A DNA stretch of 64,000 nucleotides from Shewanella sp. UCD-KL21 (GCF_001957135.1 NZ_MPHK01000011.1:1-64000); one strand, 5' to 3'. Counted from the stretch's first letter, positions 26,684-34,671 are shown. A program made the numbers and translations. Notes: generated by a model from the sequence alone, not told the origin.

Positions 26684-28470
26684 TGCAAGTTTTATATCCG
26701 TTCCTTAAATTGTTTAAGCGCCAATGGCTGATGATGGCCATTGGCTTGTTTCTTACCTGTAGCACTATCCTCACGGGTATTGGTTTATTGTCGTTATCGG
26801 GCTGGTTTTTATCCGCAACCGCCATCGCGGGTTTAACTGCAGCCACGGCATTAGCCTTTAACTTTTTTACCCCTGCTGGTGGAGTGCGATTTTTCTCCAT
26901 TGCCCGCACCGCAAGTCGTTATGGTGAGCGCTTAGCCACCCATGAAGCGACCTTTAAATTACTCACGGATTTACGAGTTTGGTCTTGGAAAAAGCTGTTT
27001 CCGCTTAGTGCCAGTAATCTGCAAGGGTTACGACAAGGCGACATGCTGAACCGCCTAGTGGCCGATATTGATACCTTAGATCATTTGTATTTACGCTTAC
27101 TGGTGCCAATGACCGCGTCGCTTTTGACCATCATTGCCTTGTATGCATTTTTATCATGGTTTGATTTAACCTTAGCGTTAAGCCTGTGTGGTTTGTTGCT
27201 GAGTGTATGGATTGTGCTGCCATTGATATTCTATCGCTTAGGCAGAAAGCCTGGTGAGGCTGTGGTAGATGCTAAGCGCCACTTTAGAGTGTTAATCCTT
27301 GATGTGATTCAGGGACAAGCTGAATTAAGCATTTTTGCAGCTAATGATCGTTATAGACAAAAATTACGTGATGCTGAAACCGCCTTATTTAACAGCCAAA
27401 CCGCCATGGCCAATATTACTGGTTTTAGCCAAGGGCTATTGATTGCGGTGAACGGTTTTGCGGTAGTCATGATGTTATATCTTGCCGGACAAGGCGTTGG
27501 CGAGCAGGTGCCGCCCGGCCCCTTAATGGCGACCATGGTATTTGCCACTATGGCGTCAATTGAAATGATGATGCCAATTTCAGGGGCGTTTCAGCATTTA
27601 TCTAGCTGTGTGTTATCGGCTAAACGTATTACTGAAATTACCGATCAGCAAGGGGATATTCAGTACGGTGAGCGCCAATATCAAGGGGTTGAATTGGGCG
27701 GTGCGGAACTTGAATTAAACGATATTCACTTTGGCTATCAAGCTGAGCGGTCAATTTTAACCGGGGTTAATTTACACATAAGCCAAGGCCAAAAAGTGGC
27801 CTTACTTGGGCCAACGGGCTGTGGTAAATCAAGCTTGCTTGCACTGATCACCCGTGAGTGGATGCCGCAACAAGGTCAAATTAGATTATCAGGCCATGAT
27901 ATTGCTGACTATGATGAAGCGGCATTACGCAACGCAATGACTGTGGTAAGTCAGCGGGTTCATTTATTTGCAGGTACTGTGCGCGATAACTTGAGCATTG
28001 CCTTACCTCATGTTGAGGGGCAAAAGAAAAAAGCCAATGATCAGCGCTTAATTGCAGTATTAAAGCAAGTGGGCTTAGGCACGTTACTTGAGTCAGTCAC
28101 GGCGACAGATCGCGGTGAAGAAATTGGTTTAGACAGTTGGATTGGTGAAGGCGGGCGTCAGTTATCAGGTGGCGAGCAGCGCCGAATTGGGGTGGCTCGT
28201 GCATTACTGCGTGATGCGCCTATTTTATTGCTTGATGAGCCAACCGAAGGGCTTGATAAGCGCACCGAACGGGAAATTTTACGTTTACTGTTTAAGTTTG
28301 CTGAAGGTAAAACCTTACTGATGATAAGCCACAGACTCACCGCCATGGCTGAGATGGATCAAATTCATATGCTGGATAATGGACTGATTGCTGCCAGTGG
28401 CACCCATGAAGCGTTAATGAAGGATTGTGCTGAATACCAAGGCCTATACCGCCATTTAGCCAGAGACTAA
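26683..28470 (+). CDS. cydC: Heterodimeric ABC exporter subunit CydC
   Basis: A 595-residue partner of CydD: spans within the first 310 residues, including the G-L-L-S-L-S-G-W-F-L-S segment typical of CydC, then Walker A G-P-T-G-C-G-K-S-S (about 376), L-S-G-G-E-Q-R-R-I, L-L-D-E-P-T-E-G-L-D and H-loop I-S-H-R. Its site motifs are canonical, in contrast with the two ABC proteins of the adhesin exporter in this window. GGAGG is close to the start, inside the end of cydD, which supports coupled translation. It is followed by a 15-bp repeat and a terminator. Confidence 0.93.
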   Translation: MQVLYPFLKLFKRQWLMMAIGLFLTCSTILTGIGLLSLSGWFLSATAIAGLTAATALAFNFFTPAGGVRFFSIARTASRYGERLATHEATFKLLTDLRVWSWKKLFPLSASNLQGLRQGDMLNRLVADIDTLDHLYLRLLVPMTASLLTIIALYAFLSWFDLTLALSLCGLLLSVWIVLPLIFYRLGRKPGEAVVDAKRHFRVLILDVIQGQAELSIFAANDRYRQKLRDAETALFNSQTAMANITGFSQGLLIAVNGFAVVMMLYLAGQGVGEQVPPGPLMATMVFATMASIEMMMPISGAFQHLSSCVLSAKRITEITDQQGDIQYGERQYQGVELGGAELELNDIHFGYQAERSILTGVNLHISQGQKVALLGPTGCGKSSLLALITREWMPQQGQIRLSGHDIADYDEAALRNAMTVVSQRVHLFAGTVRDNLSIALPHVEGQKKKANDQRLIAVLKQVGLGTLLESVTATDRGEEIGLDSWIGEGGRQLSGGEQRRIGVARALLRDAPILLLDEPTEGLDKRTEREILRLLFKFAEGKTLLMISHRLTAMAEMDQIHMLDNGLIAASGTHEALMKDCAEYQGLYRHLARD

Positions 28471-28520
28471 TCGGCTAATTTTTAAGGCTAGTGTTAATTT
28501 ATCCACTAGCCTTCATCGGC

Positions 28521-28592
28521 TAAGCTTCTAATGAATAAGCTTTTAATGAATAAGCTTTTAATGAATAAGCTTTCATCAAATAAGCTTCTAAA
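28521..28592. repeat. 15-bp tandem repeat (TAAGCTTTTAATGAA), about five copies
   Basis: Units begin at 28521, 28536, 28551, 28566 and 28581, with the last two degenerate. The array lies between the cydC stop and its terminator. The period is clean, so copy number may vary between strains. Confidence 0.85.
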
Positions 28593-28610
28593 TAACAAGG
28601 CTAATTAATC

Positions 28611-28638
28611 AAGGCGCTTATAATAAGCGCCTTTTTTA
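28611..28638 (+). terminator. cydDC terminator
   Basis: AAGGCGCTTA / TAAGCGCCTT forms a stem with a short loop, followed by TTTTT. Confidence 0.85.
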
Positions 28639-28652
28639 TGGAAATGAATAAG

Positions 28653-29369
28653 TTATTTAGTGCTTAAATGCATGGCTTTGTTATCTATAATTTGCACTGC
28701 TGGGGTGTGGTTATTTGCGGCTGTCTGCAGCTCATTTTGCATCGCTGTCTGCAACATCACTTTTGCCACTCGCTCGCCGCTTATGGGCTTATATTTCACA
28801 AGTGGGCCGATAAACAAGCCTGAAGTGAGTTTAAATAACCTTTGGCCTACATCCTCAAGCGCTCGCTGACTTTGGCGCTGACCTAATAATAAACTTGGCT
28901 GAAATATCATTAACTTGGGCAAGTTAAGCGCGACTAAAGCTTGTTGCACTTCGCCCTTAACGCGATTATAAAAAATGCTTGAATCTGCATTAGCATCTAA
29001 TGCGGTGACCAGCAAAAAAGACCATGGCTTTGAACGGTTGCTGCGGAGCTGATGTTGTTGGATTAACTTAGCGAAATCAATAACGGCAGTCACATCGACT
29101 TTTTTAAAATTATCTTGGCTACCAGCTTGCTTAATGGTGGTGCCTAAACAACAAAATGCATGATCGATATCCATAGGTATCGATAGCGTTGGGATATCTT
29201 CCAGCTGACACTGAATAAAGCTAAGTTTATCGCTGCCGTGGGTACCTTCAGCCAGTTGTGGCAGGCGTCGACCTAAAACCACTACCTTGTGGTAGCGCTC
29301 ATCAGCCAGCAACCCAGCCAAGACATTTGTACCAATAAGCCCTGTGGCACCAATTATTGCAGCATTCAT
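28653..29369 (-). CDS. NAD(P)-binding atypical short-chain dehydrogenase / oxidoreductase
   Basis: A 238-residue protein that starts with the Rossmann glycine motif G-A-T-G-L-I-G-T-N-V (7-16). C-C-L-G-T-T follows at about 93, together with S-S-I-F-Y-N-R-V-K-G-E-V, where Tyr and Lys sit as in the extended or atypical SDR active site (Y-x-x-x-K). It resembles the HTATIP2/YwnB group of NAD(P)H-binding proteins. The substrate is unknown. It is a single gene, convergent with cydC. A sequence upstream of it is duplicated ahead of the next gene (29399 and 29546). Confidence 0.75.
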   Translation of the reverse strand: MNAAIIGATGLIGTNVLAGLLADERYHKVVVLGRRLPQLAEGTHGSDKLSFIQCQLEDIPTLSIPMDIDHAFCCLGTTIKQAGSQDNFKKVDVTAVIDFAKLIQQHQLRSNRSKPWSFLLVTALDANADSSIFYNRVKGEVQQALVALNLPKLMIFQPSLLLGQRQSQRALEDVGQRLFKLTSGLFIGPLVKYKPISGERVAKVMLQTAMQNELQTAANNHTPAVQIIDNKAMHLSTK

Positions 29370-29682
29370 ATTGTTTCCTAAAGTTCCAAGCCTGCTGCCA
29401 TTTAACAGCTAATAAGTGTCGATTTTAGCATGAAATAAGCTTGTTAATACGGCTCAAAATAAGTACGCACAAAAGCGCTGCTGCATAGGTAATTGAACAG
29501 GTGATTGCATAGGTAATTGCAGGCTTCTCAATGCATAGCTGCTGTCATTGAATAGCTAATAAGTGTTGGTTTTAGCATGGAATAAGCTTGTTAATATCAT
29601 CAAGATAGCGCAGTATTTTGTGGCATAAATATAATGAATAAGCTGACCATTCAGTTTGAAAACATAAAAACAGGGAGACGTT
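29370..29682. other. Divergent intergenic region with a duplicated 52-bp segment
   Basis: 313 bases. Two direct copies of a 52-bp sequence (29399-29450 and 29546-29597, sharing AGCTAATAAGTGT and TTAGCATG.AATAAGCTTG) lie between divergent genes. Short GCATAGGTAATTG repeats lie between them. No clear promoter boxes. Confidence 0.65.
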
Positions 29683-30057
29683 ATGGGATTCTTTGATGCG
29701 ATATTAGGCAACTCGTCAGAAGTTGATTTAGCCGAGCTAGAGCAAGAGTTAGCGCCAATTTTAGCTGACAATGAGTCAGTGCATTTGGGCTATAAATTGA
29801 TCCGCGATATGTTTGTGTTTACCGACAAACGGCTTATTTTAATCGATAAGCAAGGCATGACAGGTAAGAAAGTCAGCTATCACTCAATCGCCTATAAATC
29901 GATGACCCACTTTATTGTGGAAACTGCAGGCACCTTTGATATGGATGCAGAGCTGAAAATTTATATTTCAGGCACTGAGCAACCCATAGTTAAAGAGCTA
30001 AAAAAAGGCACTGATGTGGTGGGCATTCAAAAAGCCATTGCTAACTTTTCACTTTAA
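29683..30057 (+). CDS. PH-domain (bPH_1-type) protein
   Basis: A 124-residue soluble protein whose core, G-Y-K-L-I-R-D-M-F-V-F-T-D-K-R-L-I-L-I, then K-K-V-S-Y-H-S-I and a C-terminal helix, fits the bacterial pleckstrin-homology family (YokE/YvbH-like). Such proteins are short, common and of unknown role; some oligomerise into rings or associate with membranes. The ribosome site GGGAGA stands 8 bases before the ATG. It is followed on the same strand by the small rsmS-like gene and a nitroreductase gene, but gaps of 150 and 60 bases leave an operon open. Confidence 0.75.
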   Translation: MGFFDAILGNSSEVDLAELEQELAPILADNESVHLGYKLIRDMFVFTDKRLILIDKQGMTGKKVSYHSIAYKSMTHFIVETAGTFDMDAELKIYISGTEQPIVKELKKGTDVVGIQKAIANFSL

Positions 30058-30211
30058 TCGCGAGTTAATGTGTTTTATAACAAAGCAGCCAGCTAAAGCC
30101 TTACCATAAACCGCTGGCTAAAAACGAATACTGAGTTAACATATCGGCTGAGCCATAACGCAATCATTAGCTGCGTATGGTTAGGCCTACTTTACATATT
30201 GGATAACGCAA

Positions 30212-30385
30212 ATGACCACTAACAACCCGCAACCATCTCCTTTGAATGATGCCCCTAAATCCATTCAACTTGCGGTCGATTTAATTCAGTTACTCGAAGA
30301 AAACAAAATAGATACCGCAACGGCTATTGAGGCATTAGAAATCACCTTAGCTGATTTCAAAACAAAGCAGCAACAGGGCGTGTAA
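30212..30385 (+). CDS. rsmS: RsmS (YbaM, DUF2496) small regulatory protein
   Basis: A 57-residue gene. The protein carries the family core: N-D-A-P-K-S-I-Q-L-A-V-D-L-I-Q-L-L-E-E-N, then I-D-T-A-T-A-I-E-A-L-E-I and D-F-K near the end. This matches the E. coli YbaM / Pectobacterium RsmS pattern, where the family was described as affecting RsmA-dependent exoenzyme and virulence traits. It appears to be two helices with a charged tail. The start is the ATG at 30212, after a GGATAA. The homology is clear by eye; the role here is inferred from the family. Confidence 0.8.
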   Translation: MTTNNPQPSPLNDAPKSIQLAVDLIQLLEENKIDTATAIEALEITLADFKTKQQQGV

Positions 30386-30448
30386 CTTAGCCTGTGTAAT
30401 GGCTTTGGCGCTGCTCAATAGCTCGAACTAAAATAATAAGGAACACAC

Positions 30449-31120
30449 ATGGCTGAAGCTCATTTACCACTTACTGATTTCATTGAATATTCCCAAGCAG
30501 ATATGATTAAGCGGGCGCAGCAAAATTACCAAGAGGTCAAGCGCCGCCATTCTATTCGTAAGTTTTCTGATAGGGCAGTTCCTCAAGACATTATTGAGCA
30601 ATGTATTTTAGCCGCAGGAACCGCGCCAAATGGCGCAAATCATCAGCCGTGGCACTTTGTCGCCATCAGCAACCCTGAGATTAAAGCGCAAATTCGCCAG
30701 CAAGCTGAAGCCATCGAACAAGCGTTTTATGCCGGTCGCGGCGGTGAAGAGTGGCTCGATAATTTAAAGCCATTAGGCACTAATGCGAGTAAACCTTATC
30801 TAGAAACCGCGCCTTGGTTAATAGCGGTGTTTTCGAAAAAACGCAGTGAAGATAATGGTGAGCAAAAGCAGAATTATTACGTGCATGAGTCGGTAGGCAT
30901 CGCCACAGGCTTTTTAATTCAAGCGCTGCATCATGCAGGCCTTGGCACGTTAACCCACACCCCAAAACCTATGTCGTTTTTAAGTAAGGTGTGCGGCCGC
31001 GATAATGACAATGAGCGACCTTATATGCTGATTGTGGTGGGGTATCCTGATGAGAATGCCACAGTGCCAGAGCATGCTTTACACAAGAAATCGTTAACTG
31101 AAATATGTGATTTTTTATGA
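30449..31120 (+). CDS. Nitroreductase-family FMN oxidoreductase
   Basis: A 223-residue protein with the R-H-S-I-R-K-F-S-D-R FMN-binding start (about 33-42), A-P-N-G-A-N-H-Q-P-W-H-F-V (about 62-74) and a C-terminal glycine/tyrosine-rich G-Y-P. The length and H-Q-P-W motif place it near the BluB/iodotyrosine deiodinase side of the family rather than NfsB. Substrate and electron donor cannot be told from sequence. AAGGA precedes the ATG. Its stop abuts the stop of the convergent small gene 31121-31336, so the two share no spacer. Confidence 0.85.
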   Translation: MAEAHLPLTDFIEYSQADMIKRAQQNYQEVKRRHSIRKFSDRAVPQDIIEQCILAAGTAPNGANHQPWHFVAISNPEIKAQIRQQAEAIEQAFYAGRGGEEWLDNLKPLGTNASKPYLETAPWLIAVFSKKRSEDNGEQKQNYYVHESVGIATGFLIQALHHAGLGTLTHTPKPMSFLSKVCGRDNDNERPYMLIVVGYPDENATVPEHALHKKSLTEICDFL

Positions 31121-31336
31121 TTACTTCCAGCCTTGTAACCACAGGCTGGTTTGTTTTAACTCACGCCAATTGATAGCAAATTCTTGACCGTTTAGCTCAG
31201 CTCTAATTAAGCATTCAATCACATTTTGTTGTTCATCAAAACTGACTTTTGTGACCGAAAAGTGTTTTAGTTTTTCGGTCACATTGACCTTAGTCCATTT
31301 ACTATGAAGTAACTTTTTTGGGTGTAATGGGTTCAT
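31121..31336 (-). CDS. TIGR02450-family small Trp-rich protein
   Basis: A 71-residue protein that begins N-P-L-H-P-K-K-L-L-H-S-K-W-T and continues with K-H-F-S-V-T and a Trp-rich end (N-W-R-E-L and W-L-Q-G-W). This is the conserved hypothetical Trp-rich family of marine gammaproteobacteria; no function is known. It is convergent with the nitroreductase gene. Confidence 0.8.
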   Translation of the reverse strand: MNPLHPKKLLHSKWTKVNVTEKLKHFSVTKVSFDEQQNVIECLIRAELNGQEFAINWRELKQTSLWLQGWK

Positions 31337-31452
31337 TCATTTTTCCTAGTTGGCGGTCTATATTTCATATGCTCTGGGTCTATATCTCATATGATTGTTT
31401 ATTTACTTCATTACGTTGAAGTGAGTTAAAAGGTTCAGCTATAGAAGGGTTC

Positions 31453-31680
31453 TATTTCCAAACTCTGTTTGGATTAACATTGTGGTTTTTTCACATTCTC
31501 TAGATGTAGACTGTTGGTTTACTTTCAGTATTTCCAAACTCCGTTTGGATTAACATCGCAGGTTTTCCACCTACATCAGATTTAGACTGTTGGTTTCCTT
31601 TCTATATTTCCAAACTTCGTTTGGATTAACGTCGTGGCGCTTCGCCCACACCAGACCAAAAGGGGAAAAGCGCTTGTTCC
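31453..31680. repeat. Three direct repeats of exactly 76-bp period, each headed by a hairpin
   Basis: Copies begin at 31453, 31529 and 31605 with TATTTCCAAAC. Each starts with the perfect inverted repeat TCCAAAC-nnn-GTTTGGA (7-bp arms, 3-base loop), followed by TTAAC.T. Copies one and two also share TAGACTGTTGGTTT. Copy three diverges after about 30 bases into a GC-rich stem. Confidence 0.85.
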
Positions 31681-31688
31681 CCTTTTGG
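31656..31688. repeat. Perfect 12-bp stem, 9-base loop
   Basis: CCAAAAGGGGAA pairs perfectly with TTCCCCTTTTGG around the loop AAGCGCTTG, which itself holds an 8-base palindrome. Confidence 0.85.
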
Positions 31689-31790
31689 ATATCCCCCAGC
31701 GCCCCGACGAAAAATGCTGAAAAGCGCATAATTTTCGATGGGGATTGATCCAGCTTTTAACTTCGTTTGTCGCTAACTTCGGCCTTATTC

Positions 31791-31870
31791 GAAAATGCTA
31801 AAGCTTCCGATGGTGCATCCATGCACCTCGAAAGCTATGCTCACATCCATGTGAGCATCACGCTATTTTC
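31791..31870. repeat. Branched hairpin cluster with CC loops
   Basis: GGTGCAT-CC-ATGCACC (31812-31827) extends through AGCTT.CGA / TCG.AAGCT with one mismatch and one bulge to 31802-31836. GCTCACAT-CC-ATGTGAGC (31839-31856) is perfect. Flanking GAAAAT (31791) and ATTTTC (31865) can close both into a three-way junction. Confidence 0.75.
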
Positions 31871-31978
31871 TTCAACGTCCTCAATTCAAATTGAGTCTTT
31901 TAGCTGATTAGATTCTCAGTCTTTTTAGCTTTTTTTAATTGCCACAAATGAAGTTAAATCGAAGATATGAAAATCCCA

Positions 31979-32068
31979 GTGTAAGCGCGGCTGTGACCGT
32001 CCATGACATGGACGTCATGGCCGAGCTTTCAGGGACGAACTTGCAGCGTGTCACAGTCGTGCTTGCAC
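31979..32068 (+). ncRNA. Candidate structured RNA: 19-bp stem with strand-specific G-U pairs
   Basis: Bases 31979-31997 pair with 32050-32068 over 19 continuous positions. Sixteen are Watson-Crick and three (31982-32065, 31987-32060, 31990-32057) are G-U wobbles in plus-strand RNA; on the other strand they would be A-C mismatches. Inside lie two mutually exclusive hairpins, CCATGAC/GTCATGG (32001-32020) and GTCCATG/CATGGAC (31999-32013). The structure is seen directly; that it is a functional RNA is inferred. Confidence 0.5.
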
Positions 32069-32481
32069 ATAAGCCTGCGGCAGGCAATGGATTAGATTGA
32101 AGTCATGACCTGCTGTAACTGAGCCAATATAAATGAAGTTTAAAGCTTTAATATCACTGCGTATTAACGCAGTTATAATCCTCCTCTAAGAATTTTCATT
32201 ATTATCTAAGTCCAAATCAGGTCAATTGGCATCGATAAATTTGAGGTTGAAATTAACTTATATATTTCAAGGGTTTACGTTATTCACGTTGAGTGGCAAT
32301 GGACCCGATAAATGTTCAGGCTCAACTTTGCGGAGTGATTAATCTTAATGTGGCCAACAACGTAGGTGTTAGCCATTTTACATCAGTAGTTTACGTGATA
32401 AGTTAAATTAAAAATTAATTATAAGCAGGGATTTATCCGAGACGCTGGATAATAAGCTGTTAAATTGCAAATGGAGTTTTC

Positions 32482-33075
32482 ATGTCACTATCGAATATGA
32501 TGAAAGATAAATTAATTCTACAAAAACAAAATGGCAACGTATTTGAGAATATTAACTCACTTGTAGTCCCTAAATTTATAATGACTGAACGTGATGATCT
32601 ACAAATAGAGACAGGTGATTTGCTCATAAGAAAACTCCCTAATGGATTGGAGGATACGTTTGAAGTAATAGATCCTGGCTTTTATTCTGGAATGGGGCAA
32701 TTGCCTTCTGGATATAAAGCGACGTATAAAAAGCTTGGAATTCCTGAGGCTGAGACTGCAATCAAAAATATCACTTATAATTTTCATGGTGAAAATGCAC
32801 GTGTAAATAATAACTCAGTTGATAATTCTACAAATATTGTGAATTCAAATTCTGACATAGCTGAACATATTGAGTTATTAAGAACTGAAGTTAGTCGCCT
32901 TATAAAAAGCACAGAAGAAAAAAGAGATGCGTTAGATATAGTAGATGCAATTGAATGTCAGATGAACTCTGAGAAACCAAGTAAAGCGGTTTTAAACACT
33001 TTGATCTCTGCTTTACCTCATGCGGGTAGTATTGCGTCTATAGGCTCCTTTCTATTGACAGCACTTGCTGGCTAG
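32482..33075 (+). CDS. Unrecognised accessory protein with an N/S-rich G-E-N-A-R-V-N motif
   Basis: A 197-residue protein with no firm family match. The N-terminal half (to about 105) looks like a beta-rich head domain with F-E-V-I-D-P-G-F and Y-K-A-T-Y-K. In the middle is Y-N-F-H-G-E-N-A-R-V-N-N-N-S followed by D-N-S-T-N, a pattern found in diverse bacterial accessory proteins, often ahead of a helical effector-like region. Residues 125-175 are helical and charged, and the last 25 are hydrophobic and small-residue rich (I-A-S-I-G-S-F-L-L-T-A-L). GGAG stands 7 bases before the ATG. It is AT rich compared with its neighbours and sits beside the repeat region, which suggests transfer. Confidence 0.6.
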   Translation: MSLSNMMKDKLILQKQNGNVFENINSLVVPKFIMTERDDLQIETGDLLIRKLPNGLEDTFEVIDPGFYSGMGQLPSGYKATYKKLGIPEAETAIKNITYNFHGENARVNNNSVDNSTNIVNSNSDIAEHIELLRTEVSRLIKSTEEKRDALDIVDAIECQMNSEKPSKAVLNTLISALPHAGSIASIGSFLLTALAG

Positions 33076-33108
33076 CAATTTAACAAGGTACTTAAATGTA
33101 ACTAAAGC

Positions 33109-33188
33109 AGTGGGTTAGTTTCGATTCACTTCACATTGTAACCCACAATTTTAGTCCGCTTAAGCTGGCGTTACTAACCCACTTTTTG
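33109..33188 (+). terminator. Possible long-loop terminator after the accessory gene
   Basis: AGTGGGTTAGT (33109-33119) pairs perfectly with ACTAACCCACT (33173-33183), with TTTTTG after it; the loop is 53 bases. An internal GTAACCCAC (33138-33146) can pair with the same left arm, so two alternative stems exist. Confidence 0.45.
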
Positions 33189-33234
33189 TCCAAAAACAAG
33201 TTACAAACCAATCCCAATTATGCCGCTAAAGTAG

Positions 33235-33834
33235 CTAGCTACTTTGCGCTAAAATAGCTTGTTGTAATTGTCGTAAATCATTCACAATAAAATCAGCTTG
33301 AGATTGATAATCAGGCTGCTTATTGTGGTTGATAAACACCGACTTCATTCCTGCATTTTTCGCCGCTTGAATATCATATAAATAATCCCCTACATAAATC
33401 AGTGACGCAGGGGCGATATCCCAAGTGGTGGCGATGGCCAGCAGTGCATCTGGGGCGGGTTTGGCGGGGTAACACTCGCGGGTTAATACCAGTTCAAGGC
33501 TTATATTATTTTGCCTAAGCTTAGTGGCCGTGGCCGCTTTACTGTTGCGGGTAACAATGGCGCTGGGCAAACTTAATCGTTCAATGCTGCTGAGCAATTC
33601 ATGCATATGCGGCAAGGCTTTGGCGTTAGTGGCGTCTTGCGTTTCATGGGCCAAGATAATTTGGTTGGCTCTATCTCGCAAAGGCGGGTGGGTAATATCG
33701 GCAACAAAATCCAGTAGGTCAACATCAAAAGGGCAACCTAACTCTTGTTTTATTTGGCTAAAATCCAGTGCTGATTCAACCAAGGTGCCATCTAAATCAA
33801 AAATGACGCCTTTAATGCCGGCCAAACTTTTCAT
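33235..33834 (-). CDS. HAD-family phosphatase (phosphoglycolate-phosphatase-like)
   Basis: A 199-residue protein with HAD motif I F-D-L-D-G-T-L-V (12-19), motif II in A-I-V-T-R-N-S (near 97), the Lys of motif III in P-A-K-P-A-P, and motif IV V-G-D-Y-L-Y-D near 147. The small helical cap lies between motifs I and II. It resembles the Gph/YqaB side of subfamily I; the substrate is unknown, small phosphorylated metabolites being likely. It is a single gene on the minus strand, directly right of the accessory region. Confidence 0.85.
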   Translation of the reverse strand: MKSLAGIKGVIFDLDGTLVESALDFSQIKQELGCPFDVDLLDFVADITHPPLRDRANQIILAHETQDATNAKALPHMHELLSSIERLSLPSAIVTRNSKAATATKLRQNNISLELVLTRECYPAKPAPDALLAIATTWDIAPASLIYVGDYLYDIQAAKNAGMKSVFINHNKQPDYQSQADFIVNDLRQLQQAILAQSS

Positions 33835-33926
33835 TGCTAATCCTTGCAGTCAAAAATAGGGTGTTGATGGGCGATAGCCTTTCGTGCTTGTGTTCTGATT
33901 CTACTCAGCTTGTGCTTAGCTTATGT

Positions 33927-34505
33927 CTATATATGGCTATCAAATACCAGCGTATCTAAGGTAATACTAAATGGACCTTGTTGCTTGGCGGCGATCAGTA
34001 AGCCAATACGGCTGATATCAGCAAATTTTAACGCTGGCGCGCTGATATTTCTACCCCGAAAACGTGGCTGAAAATCTGTGCTGGTAAATGTGTGTTCACT
34101 CCATTGGCCTGCTTGCGTATCAAAGTCGGCGGCATAAGCTTCACCAAAGCTGAGTTTGGCGGTTTTTAGGCGTAATTGATAGCGTTTACCGTCACCAAAT
34201 ACCTTAAGGGTTATACGGTCACTATAAGGGGTTGCTTGACGTAATTGAAACTCTATCGAGGCAAAGCCGCCATTATTATCTAGTGAGACATTACCGCTAA
34301 ATACGGCATTTTGGCCTTGTTGAGAGTCAAGCTGACTTGCCGATAATCCGCCCATTACCGTGTCATTACTGATTCTGCCCTCTGTGACATGGTTGGGGTT
34401 ATCAAACTGAATTTCCATGGCGAAAGCCTTTATGCTGAGTAAATGAAATAGCACCAAAGTGACAATATAAAGCGGAAATAACTTTAGCATAATGCTGTGC
34501 CTCAA
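33927..34505 (-). CDS. CIA30-family exported protein
   Basis: A 192-residue protein with an N-terminal signal peptide (hydrophobic 8-27, likely cleaved after A-F-A near residue 29). The mature part starts F-D-N-P and has the family hallmarks N-D-T-V-M-G-G-L-S, G-G-F-A-S-I-E-F, and R-G-R-x-x-x-x-P-x-L. In mitochondria the CIA30 domain helps assemble complex I; bacterial members are mostly uncharacterised jelly-roll proteins. Export to the periplasm makes a direct role in complex I unlikely here. Confidence 0.8.
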   Translation of the reverse strand: MRHSIMLKLFPLYIVTLVLFHLLSIKAFAMEIQFDNPNHVTEGRISNDTVMGGLSASQLDSQQGQNAVFSGNVSLDNNGGFASIEFQLRQATPYSDRITLKVFGDGKRYQLRLKTAKLSFGEAYAADFDTQAGQWSEHTFTSTDFQPRFRGRNISAPALKFADISRIGLLIAAKQQGPFSITLDTLVFDSHI

Positions 34506-34558
34506 GGTTGTTTAGCTGGCATTTAAGTTGAGTGATGGTTTTGATTGATGATTTTAGT

Positions 34559-34600
34559 GAAAAAAAGCGACTTATCTGGGTGAGGGATAAGTCGCAAAAG
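34559..34600 (-). terminator. Terminator of the DUF4397 lipoprotein gene
   Basis: On the minus strand, GCGACTTATCC pairs with GATAAGTCGC, followed by a run of T residues. Confidence 0.8.
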
Positions 34601-34671
34601 GCAACACGGGGATGGGTAAATCGTGTTTAATCAATACTCATACTGACTAGATATCAGTATTCAATTGGTTG

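Larger units (their letters stand above)
31337..32481. other. Long non-coding accessory region full of repeats and hairpins
   Basis: 1145 bases without a credible gene. From left to right: a duplicated TCTATAT.TCATATG (31358-31392), three 76-bp repeats from 31453, a 12-bp perfect hairpin (31656-31688), a branched set of hairpins with CC loops (31791-31870), an A/T stem followed by a short T run (31880-31901), a 19-bp stem (31979-32068), a 7-bp hairpin (32156-32173), and then about 300 bases of AT-rich DNA up to the next gene. It resembles dispersed extragenic repeats or a structured RNA locus at an accessory insertion point. Confidence 0.7.

Noticed and set aside
31453..31680. The three 76-bp repeats as a CRISPR array
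   Set aside because: The conserved part is short, the intervening sequence is itself repeated rather than unique, there are only three copies, and no cas gene is nearby.
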